A stretch of DNA of 10,005 nt from Oscillospiraceae bacterium (GTDB lineage: Bacteria; Bacillota_A; Clostridia; Oscillospirales; Oscillospiraceae). The stretch covers positions 1-10,005 of the forward strand of contig JAFYAB010000035.1 in NCBI GenBank assembly GCA_017540945.1. Reading direction: 5' to 3'. A program made the translations under genes and the position numbers. The notes beneath the pieces are model-generated. The model was not told the DNA's origin. It saw nothing but the letters and a program-made list of their open reading frames with translations, and ran no database searches. Shown piece after piece: positions 1 through 4,969 of the stretch. Numbering within the stretch: position 1 is the stretch's first letter; each line of letters opens with the position of its first letter.

Positions 1-681
1 CGGAAGAAAATGGAATCCCCGGCGGGGCTCTTCGGGGCGCTGGAGGTGGCCCAGCGGCAGTATGATCTGCGCTGGGAGGTCTCGGCCTATCTGCAAAGGC
101 ACCCCCAGGCCGCCGTGGTCAACCTGGGCTGCGGCCTGGATGATACTTTCCGCAAATGCAACAACGGCCTCTGCCGCGGCTATAACCTCGACCTGCCGGA
201 CGTGATCCGGGTGCGAAGTGAGCTGCTGCCCGCGGGGGAGCGGGAGGAAAACCTGGCCTGTGATCTGAACGATTTTACCTGGATGGACCGGATCGACGCC
301 TCCCGCGGCGCGGTCTTTTTCGCCGCCGGCGTGTTCTACTATTTCAAAACCGAGGACGTAAAGAAGCTGTTCGCCGCCATGGCGGAGCGCTTCCCCGGCG
401 CGGTGCTGGCCTTCGACACCTGCAACGAGCGGGGCGCAAAGCTGATGCGCAAGACCTGGCTCAAGGAAGCCGGGATCACGGACGTGAGCGCCTTTTTCTC
501 CCTGGAGGACGAGAAGGAGCTGACCGGCTGGAGCCGCCGCTTCGCCTCCGTCACAGCAAAGAGCTACATGCGCGGCTACCGGGATATTTACCGCGACGTC
601 AGCCTGTTCCACAAGCTCATGATCCGCTTCTGCGACCGGCTGGTAAAGATGAAGATCGTGAAGATCGTATTCGGAGCGTGA
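1..681 (+). CDS. SAM-dependent O-methyltransferase, leucine carboxyl methyltransferase/Tcmp type (5' partial)
   Basis: Predicted class I SAM-dependent methyltransferase of the leucine-carboxyl-methyltransferase (PPM/Tcmp) superfamily, which methylates oxygen or carboxylate groups; the substrate is unknown. The first visible ATG is at position 10, but the frame is open back to base 1. Proteins of this family are usually near 270 residues and carry about 50 residues before the point where this one begins, so the true start almost certainly lies outside the window. Counting from the ATG at 10, the SAM-binding glycine loop is VVNLGCGLDDTF (36-47), followed by YNLDLPDVI (58-66), the acidic strand typical of this family, and later GVFYYF and AFDTCNE. 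The C-terminus appears intact. The next methyltransferase gene starts 4 nt after the stop, so the two are very likely co-transcribed. Family assignment is fairly secure; a natural-product or metabolite O-methyltransferase role is inference. Confidence 0.85.
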   Translation, partial: RKKMESPAGLFGALEVAQRQYDLRWEVSAYLQRHPQAAVVNLGCGLDDTFRKCNNGLCRGYNLDLPDVIRVRSELLPAGEREENLACDLNDFTWMDRIDASRGAVFFAAGVFYYFKTEDVKKLFAAMAERFPGAVLAFDTCNERGAKLMRKTWLKEAGITDVSAFFSLEDEKELTGWSRRFASVTAKSYMRGYRDIYRDVSLFHKLMIRFCDRLVKMKIVKIVFGA

Positions 682-685
682 GATT

Positions 686-1375
686 ATGACAAGGAAAGAA
701 CAAATCAAAAATGCGTATAAGCTGACCGGAGGCCACGCGAGCTTCTACGACGGCATGATGACCTATTCCACCCTGCCGGGCAAGGCGATCTGCCGTCTCG
801 TTTGGAATATGGACCGGGAAAAGAACCTGCGCTACGTGGAGCAGGCCCTCTCCGGCGTGCCGGAGGATTTCGCGGGCAAGCTGCTGGAGGTCCCCGTGGG
901 GACCGGCGTGCTGACCATGCCGATCTATCGGGAACTGCCGAAGGCGGACGTCACCTGCCTGGACTACTCCGCAGACATGATGACCGCCGCAAAGCAAAAG
1001 GCCGAAGCCGCCGGGATCCAAAACATCACCTTCCGGCAGGGCGACGTGGGCGCGCTGCCCTTTGCGGACGCCTCCTTTGACATCGTCCTGTCCATGAACG
1101 GCTTCCACGCCTTCCCGGACAAGGAGGCGGCGTACCGGGAGACCTTCCGGGTGCTGAAGCCCGGCGGGACCTTCTGCGGCTGCTTCTACGTTCAAGGCGG
1201 CTGCAAGCGGACGGACTGGTTCATCCGGCACCTATACGTCCGCAAGGGCTTTTTCACCCCGCCCTTTGAGACGGAGGACAGTCTGCGGAAGCGCTTGGCC
1301 TCGATGTATGAGAACGTGGAAGTGACGTCGGTGGAGGGCATCGGCTGCTTCCGCTGCAAAAAGGCAGCAATGTAG
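686..1375 (+). CDS. Class I SAM-dependent methyltransferase (UbiE/Methyltransf_11-like)
   Basis: Soluble 229-residue Rossmann-fold methyltransferase. Motif I reads LLEVPVGTG (66-74): the acidic residue is kept, but the usual first glycine of GxGxG is proline, a variant I believe occurs in UbiE-like relatives. The SAM-ribose acidic residue is D93 in CLDYSADMM, the adenine-binding region is FRQGDVGALPF (116-126), and FRVLKPGGTF (154-163) is the classic post-motif III turn. The start at 686 follows GGAG (673-676) at a 9-nt spacing, only 4 nt after the upstream methyltransferase stop. The C-terminus ends in FRCKKAAM, and the TAG stop sits inside the left inverted repeat of the mosaic element, so the last one or two residues may be repeat-derived. 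The methyl acceptor cannot be deduced; the class includes C-, N- and O-methyltransferases. Confidence 0.9.
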   Translation: MTRKEQIKNAYKLTGGHASFYDGMMTYSTLPGKAICRLVWNMDREKNLRYVEQALSGVPEDFAGKLLEVPVGTGVLTMPIYRELPKADVTCLDYSADMMTAAKQKAEAAGIQNITFRQGDVGALPFADASFDIVLSMNGFHAFPDKEAAYRETFRVLKPGGTFCGCFYVQGGCKRTDWFIRHLYVRKGFFTPPFETEDSLRKRLASMYENVEVTSVEGIGCFRCKKAAM

Positions 1376-1419
1376 CGCGGGCAATCTGCCCGCCAAACTC
1401 GGGTTTGTGGAGCTGAGTG

Positions 1420-1438
1420 ACCAGTCACCAGTCACCAG
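1420..1438. repeat. Short tandem repeat ACCAGTC, about 2.7 copies
   Basis: Two perfect copies of the 7-nt unit ACCAGTC are followed by a partial third (ACCAG). The sequence just before it (GTGACCAGTCAC) is partly self-complementary. It sits within the mosaic element and is likely one of its modules. Confidence 0.7.
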
Positions 1439-1454
1439 GAGACGGGGGTCGCGG

Positions 1455-1489
1455 ATTGCCACGGCCAGTTTGCGAACTGGCCTCGCAAT
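1455..1489. repeat. Hairpin with 8-bp perfect stem and TGCG loop
   Basis: GGCCAGTT (1463-1470) pairs perfectly with AACTGGCC (1475-1482) across a TGCG loop. An outer stem, ATTGC (1455-1459) with GCAAT (1485-1489), is separated by a small internal loop. There is no T-run after it, so it does not look like an intrinsic terminator; it is a module of the mosaic element. Confidence 0.75.
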
Positions 1490-1514
1490 GACCCGCCTGT
1501 AGCGGCGCACAGAC

Positions 1515-1548
1515 CCGTAGGGGCCGATGTGGGCATCGGCCCCTACGG
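1515..1548. repeat. 15-bp perfect hairpin, copy 1 of the GGGCCGATG repeat
   Basis: CCGTAGGGGCCGATG (1515-1529) is perfectly complementary to 1534-1548, with a TGGG loop. The 22-nt core (1521-1542) recurs exactly at 9984-10005 and in inverted orientation at 9944-9965. No T-run follows, so a classical terminator is unlikely, although such a stable stem in a transcript could stall polymerase or protect an mRNA end. Confidence 0.85.
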
Positions 1549-1654
1549 TGGGAGCTTATCGATATTGCGGGCAGGTTGCCCGCGCTACATTCAGATCGCC
1601 AAATTCCGGTTTTGCAAGGGATGAAACGAGCGTACAGAAAGAAGGCGGAATCAT

Positions 1655-2521
1655 ATGGCAAGAAAAGACTCCGAAAACCAAAAGAAATCCATGAGCAAAC
1701 TGTTTCGCGGCAGGGCGATCTTCAAGCCCCTGAGCACCGGGCGGATCGACGCGCATGTGGCCTGCGTGCGGGAATGGGTCGCCAACATCTTCTTTTACAC
1801 GAAGAACGGCGTCACCATCATGATCGACGCGGGCTACAACTACGAGCGCTTGCGGGAGAAGATGGGCTGGCTGGACATCGACCCCGCCTCCATCCGGCAT
1901 ATTTTCATCACCCACCAGGACACCGACCACGTGGGCGCCCTGGAGCGGGACAGCGAGCTGCTGTTCCAAAACGCCACGGTCTACCTCAGCGAGATCGAGA
2001 ATCGCTATCTCACCGGCGAGGTCCGGCGCAGAGTCATCCACAAGCTCTATCCGCTGCCGATGGTGCAGATGGACAACAAGCGGGTCCTGCTGCAGGACGG
2101 ACAGATCCTGAACATCGACGGGATCAAAATCGAGTGCATCCTGGTCCCCGGCCACACCTGGGGCCACATGGTCTATCTGATCGACGACGAGTATCTCTTC
2201 ACCGGCGACACGATCTGGTTCGGCGCGGACGGGGGCTACAGCTTCCTCTCCACCCTGGCCGAGGACAACAAACTGGCGGTCCGGTCCCTGGAAAAGCTGG
2301 AAACCAATCTGCGGGCAAGGAAACAGTCCTTCAAGATCATCACCGGCCACACCGGCTGGACGGACGAGCTGGACTTCGCGTTCCTGCATCGTTCTGAATT
2401 ATGTAAACCATTCACGAAGAAATACGTCGATCCCTCCGCGCCCTATGACGGCTACGTGGAGGACGACGACACGGAGGAGGGCGCGCGGACCGTGCTCCTC
2501 GGAAAGGTGGGAACAAAATGA
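1655..2521 (+). CDS. Metallo-beta-lactamase-fold hydrolase with HxDxDH metal motif
   Basis: 288-residue MBL-fold hydrolase. The metal motif near the N-terminal third is THQDTDHVGAL, giving H87-x-D89-x-D91-H92, so the second histidine of the canonical HxHxDH is aspartate. The other ligands are present: H167 in VPGHTWGH, D185 in FTGDTIWF, and H232 in ITGHTGWTD. A complete ligand set argues for an active enzyme, likely binuclear; the fold covers thioesterases, lactonases, glyoxalases and phosphodiesterases, and the substrate cannot be told. No signal peptide is evident, so it is probably cytoplasmic. The start at 1655 has AAGGCGG (1642-1648) 6 nt upstream; an in-frame ATG at 1691 is a weaker alternative. 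Its stop overlaps the next start as ATGA (2518-2521), implying translational coupling with the membrane-anchored methyltransferase. Confidence 0.88.
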   Translation: MARKDSENQKKSMSKLFRGRAIFKPLSTGRIDAHVACVREWVANIFFYTKNGVTIMIDAGYNYERLREKMGWLDIDPASIRHIFITHQDTDHVGALERDSELLFQNATVYLSEIENRYLTGEVRRRVIHKLYPLPMVQMDNKRVLLQDGQILNIDGIKIECILVPGHTWGHMVYLIDDEYLFTGDTIWFGADGGYSFLSTLAEDNKLAVRSLEKLETNLRARKQSFKIITGHTGWTDELDFAFLHRSELCKPFTKKYVDPSAPYDGYVEDDDTEEGARTVLLGKVGTK

Positions 2522-3297
2522 AACCCGACTACAAAAACTGGATGCCGAAGGGCATGATACTCTCGTTCGTTGCCGCAGCCGTTGCGGCCGCCGCTGTGGT
2601 ATGTGCCATCTGCCTGTTTGCGAGCGGGACTGCGAAAACAATCTTGCTGATCGTTTTCGGGGTGCTTGCGGCGGCCTTTGCTGCGCTCTCCGTTTGGGGA
2701 ATTATGATGTACCGCGCCTTTTCTTACGACGGAAAGCGGCAGATGTCAAAACAGATTATCGAGGGCATCGCGGAATACGTGAAGCTCCCGGCGGGCGGGA
2801 AAGGCCTGGACGTGGGCTGCGGCAGCGGCGCGCTGACCATTGCCTGCGCGAAACGGAATCCCGGGGCCTCCTTTGTCGGCCTCGACCGCTGGGGCAAGGA
2901 GTACGCCTCCTACAACAAGCCCCTCTGCGAACGCAACGCTAAGGCGGAGGGCGTAAAAAACGTCAGCTTTGTCCGGGGCGACGCCACAAAGCTGGATTTC
3001 CCGGACGAGAGCTTTGACGCGGTGGTCAGCAACTACGTTTATCACAACATCCCCGGCGATCGGCAGGCCCTGCTGCTGGAAAGCCTGCGGCTGCTGAAAA
3101 AGGGCGGCGTCTTCGCGATCCACGACATTTTCTCCAAGCAAAAATACGGCGATATGCGGGCCCTTGTCCGAAAGCTGAAAGAAATGGGCTATGAATGGGT
3201 GGAGCTGATCGACACGACAAACGGCAAATTTATCTCGAAGGGCGAGGCAACGTGGATGGCCCTCTCCGGCTCGGCCCTGCTGACGGGAAGGAAGTGA
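2518..3297 (+). CDS. Membrane-anchored class I SAM-dependent methyltransferase
   Basis: 259-residue methyltransferase with an N-terminal two-helix membrane anchor. Hydrophobic, alanine-rich segments at about 12-35 and 41-64 are followed by a cytosolic Rossmann domain. Motif I is GLDVGCGSGALT (96-107), the SAM-ribose acidic residue is D123 in VGLDRWG, the adenine region is VRGDATKLDF, motif IV lies near VVSNYVYHNIPG, and LRLLKKGGVFAIHD is the post-motif III segment. Similar two-helix methyltransferases are known in Firmicutes, but the substrates are mostly unassigned. The ATG overlaps the hydrolase TGA, with a purine-rich AAAGGTGG (2503-2510) before it. The anchor suggests it works at the membrane, perhaps on a lipid-like or transported molecule, which fits the membrane-protein and ABC-transporter genes downstream; that link is inference. 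Confidence 0.88.
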   Translation: MKPDYKNWMPKGMILSFVAAAVAAAAVVCAICLFASGTAKTILLIVFGVLAAAFAALSVWGIMMYRAFSYDGKRQMSKQIIEGIAEYVKLPAGGKGLDVGCGSGALTIACAKRNPGASFVGLDRWGKEYASYNKPLCERNAKAEGVKNVSFVRGDATKLDFPDESFDAVVSNYVYHNIPGDRQALLLESLRLLKKGGVFAIHDIFSKQKYGDMRALVRKLKEMGYEWVELIDTTNGKFISKGEATWMALSGSALLTGRK

Positions 3298-3301
3298 GCG
3301 A

Positions 3302-3928
3302 ATGGGCCTTCTGAAGAAGTTTTTTGCCCAGACCCGCAAGCCCGATGGCTTTCTCGGGAAGCTGATGGTGGGCGGCATGAACGGCGGCGGTCACGCAAGG
3401 CTGGCGGATTGGGGCCTGTCGCATCTGGACGGGAGCATGCCCGGGCAGATCGCCGAGCTGGGCTGCGGCGGCGGGCGGAACGCAAAGGAGCTGCTGCGGC
3501 GCTATCCCGGCGCAAAGCTCACGGCGTTGGACTATTCCGAGGTCTCCGTTGAGAAAACCAAGAAAACCAACAAATCTGAAATAGACGCCGGCCGCTGCAC
3601 GGTGGTGCAGGGCAGCGTCGCGGAGCTGCCCTTTGCGGAGGGGCAATTCGAGCTTGCCACAGCCTTTGAGACCGTCTATTTCTGGCCGGGTCTGGAAACG
3701 TGTTTTGCCGAGGTGTTCCGCGTTTTGAAGCCGGGCGGCCGCTTTCTGATCTGCAACGAGTCCGACGCCACCGACGCGACCAGCCTGAAATTTGAAAAAA
3801 TGATCGACGGTATGAAATGCTACACCGCCGAGCAGCTGACGGCGGCTCTGCGCTCGGCAGGCTTTTCCGAGGTCAAAACCGAGCACCATCCCTCCAAGCC
3901 CTGGCTGACAGTGCTGGCCGGAAAGTGA
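3302..3928 (+). CDS. Class I SAM-dependent methyltransferase
   Basis: 208-residue soluble methyltransferase. Motif I is IAELGCGGGRNA (50-61), the SAM-ribose acidic residue is D77 in ALDYSEVSV, followed by VVQGSVAELPF, a motif IV-like TAFETVYFWPG, and VFRVLKPGGRFLICNE as the post-motif III turn. The C-terminal AEQLTAALRSAGFSEV helix is typical of UbiE/Methyltransf_11-type small-molecule methyltransferases. The start at 3302 lies 4 nt after the previous stop, with AAGGAAG (3288-3294) at a 7-nt spacing. It differs clearly in sequence from the other three methyltransferases here, so they are not recent tandem duplicates and may act on different positions or substrates. Reaction unknown. Confidence 0.9.
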   Translation: MGLLKKFFAQTRKPDGFLGKLMVGGMNGGGHARLADWGLSHLDGSMPGQIAELGCGGGRNAKELLRRYPGAKLTALDYSEVSVEKTKKTNKSEIDAGRCTVVQGSVAELPFAEGQFELATAFETVYFWPGLETCFAEVFRVLKPGGRFLICNESDATDATSLKFEKMIDGMKCYTAEQLTAALRSAGFSEVKTEHHPSKPWLTVLAGK

Positions 3929-3935
3929 GGCACCT

Positions 3936-4442
3936 ATGCTGCTGACCTTATTGCTCTCCCTGGTGCTGATCGTGGCCCTCTTCGGGTTGATCTACGCCGC
4001 CGTGGGCCTGATCCAAAACCGGAAATTCTTCACCACCGCGCCCAAGGACATCCAGGCCGCCGCCAAGGATCACCCGGAGCGCTTCCGCGGGGCCCATGCC
4101 CTGGGCTGGAAGCTGGCGGTCATCTGCGTCCTGCTGATGGTCGGGGCCTTTGTCTACGGCGGATACGACGGCGTGAAGCGCGGCTTTTCCTTCTGGCAGC
4201 ACGTTCTCCGGTTTGCGGTCATGCTCTACCTGTGGAAGGCCTTTGACATCATCTGCCTGGACTGGCTGCTGCTGACCAAATCCCACTTTTTCCAGTATTT
4301 CTATCCCGAAACCGAGGGCTGCGAGGGCTATCATTCCTTCGGTTTCAACCGGAAGGGGCAGACGATCCGCATTCTGGTCTTTCCCTTTGTGGCCGCCTTG
4401 ATGGCCCTGCTCGCCATGTGGATCGGAGGACAGCTATTATGA
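3936..4442 (+). CDS. Small four-helix membrane protein of unknown function (member A of a pair)
   Basis: 168-residue hydrophobic protein I do not recognise. Four predicted membrane segments lie at about 1-25, 57-77, 89-113 and 144-164, with soluble loops rich in charged and aromatic residues. The conserved-looking stretch is FDIICLDWLLLTKSHFF (103-119), spanning the third helix end and the next loop, with two aspartates (D104, D109) five residues apart. The following loop carries YPETEGCEGYHSFGF. The next gene encodes a protein with the same topology and the same D-x4-D-x-L-x4-S-x-F pattern, so the two probably descend from one ancestor and may form a complex. The start has GTGAGG (3925-3930) 5 nt upstream and begins 7 nt after the methyltransferase stop. 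The stop overlaps the next start as ATGA. It could be an enzyme, a transporter accessory subunit or a channel-like protein. Confidence 0.85.
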   Translation: MLLTLLLSLVLIVALFGLIYAAVGLIQNRKFFTTAPKDIQAAAKDHPERFRGAHALGWKLAVICVLLMVGAFVYGGYDGVKRGFSFWQHVLRFAVMLYLWKAFDIICLDWLLLTKSHFFQYFYPETEGCEGYHSFGFNRKGQTIRILVFPFVAALMALLAMWIGGQLL

Positions 4443-4921
4443 TCGTCCTTCAACTGGTTCTCTTCTGCGCCCTCTTTACGGCAATGGTGAAGCTGGCGGT
4501 GGGCGGCAGCGCCTTGAACGGGCTCTACTTCTATCCGAAGCCCGTGCAGGAAAAAGCCTTTGTGCTCGGTCTGACAGACCCGGAAACGGTCAGCCGGAAG
4601 CGAAAACGCTTTATGATCCCCTTTTTCCTTGTCATTCTGGCAGCTCTGGTGGGGATCATCGGGCTTTGGAACGGCGTTCGCAGCTTCCGGCCGGCTTACC
4701 TGCAGGCCCTGCTTTTTCTGGAAGTCATGAACTGGTACGACGGGATCGTGATCGACCGGCTTTGGGTGGGCTACAGCCGCTTTTGGGTCATTCCAGGCTG
4801 CGAGGAGATCCCCTATGTCCAGACCTGGCCGCAGGTACTCCGAAAGCGCGGCATTCTGACCGTCATTTGGATCGTCGGCGCGGCCATCGCTGCCGGGATC
4901 GTCGTGCTGCTTTTTTCATAG
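4439..4921 (+). CDS. Small four-helix membrane protein of unknown function (member B of a pair)
   Basis: 160-residue membrane protein I cannot name. Predicted helices fall at about 1-22, 58-79, 86-108 and 138-158, matching its neighbour. The stretch YDGIVIDRLWVGYSRFW (100-116) aligns with FDIICLDWLLLTKSHFF of the upstream protein: the aspartates (D101, D106), a leucine, a serine and a phenylalanine keep identical spacing. I place the start at the ATG 4439, because GGAGGA (4425-4430) sits 8 nt upstream and the ATG overlaps the upstream TGA; a GTG at 4418 in the same frame would add seven residues but has no better site. The overlap implies coupled translation and roughly equal amounts of the two proteins. 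It is the last gene before the palindrome that precedes the ABC transporter pair. Confidence 0.82.
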   Translation: MIVLQLVLFCALFTAMVKLAVGGSALNGLYFYPKPVQEKAFVLGLTDPETVSRKRKRFMIPFFLVILAALVGIIGLWNGVRSFRPAYLQALLFLEVMNWYDGIVIDRLWVGYSRFWVIPGCEEIPYVQTWPQVLRKRGILTVIWIVGAAIAAGIVVLLFS

Positions 4922-4927
4922 CCAATT

Positions 4928-4943
4928 GTTAGCAAATGCTAAC
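4928..4943. promoter_or_regulatory. Palindromic operator candidate, DtxR/IdeR-like
   Basis: GTTAGCAAATGCTAAC is a 7-bp inverted repeat around a 2-nt centre, in the only real gap (48 nt) of the run from 1655 to 8478 and 26 nt before the start of the first ABC gene. Rightward it continues to CTAACCTAA, so TTAGCAAATGCTAACCTAA (4929-4947) matches one complete half of the published DtxR/IdeR consensus TTAGGTTAGGCTAACCTAA and about half of the other arm. This suggests repression of the transporter genes by a metal-sensing DtxR-family protein. A TetR- or MarR-type operator is equally possible on symmetry alone, and no regulator gene is visible here. No convincing -35/-10 pair could be assigned. Confidence 0.55.
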
Positions 4944-4969
4944 CTAACGTACAAAAAGGAGGATTGTAA

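Larger units (their letters stand above)
1369..1591. repeat. Mosaic palindromic repeat element bounded by 25-nt inverted repeats
   Basis: A 223-nt element fills most of the 279-nt gap between two genes. Its ends, 1369-1393 and 1567-1591, are reverse complements over 25 nt with a single mismatch. Each end is itself a hairpin (GCGGGCA, 3-nt loop, TGCCCGC). Inside are, in order, a 7-nt tandem repeat, a hairpin with a TGCG loop, and a 15-bp hairpin carrying a motif seen again at the end of the window. No reading frame inside looks like a gene. The modular arrangement resembles BIME/REP-type or MITE-like elements. Similar sequences seem familiar from Clostridia intergenic regions, but that is recollection and not a database result. 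No obvious target-site duplication is seen at the outer edges. Confidence 0.75.

Noticed and set aside
1515..1548. Intrinsic transcription terminator
   Set aside because: The stem is very stable, but the following bases are TGGGAGC with no T-run, and the same unit recurs in both orientations elsewhere, which fits a repeat better.
1612..1638. Promoter (TTGCAA with TACAGA) before the hydrolase gene
   Set aside because: The spacing is 15 nt and the -10 match is poor; not enough to call a promoter.
4418..4441. GTG start for the second membrane protein
   Set aside because: The ATG at 4439 has a well-spaced GGAGGA and an ATGA overlap; the GTG would extend the protein by only seven polar residues.
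4911..4921. T-run at the end of the second membrane-protein gene as an intrinsic terminator
   Set aside because: Six Ts are present, but no convincing GC-rich hairpin precedes them, and the run is inside the coding sequence.
4926..4955. Promoter TTGTTA-N18-TACAAA over the palindrome
   Set aside because: The implied start of transcription would fall in the ribosome binding site of the ABC gene and destroy it.
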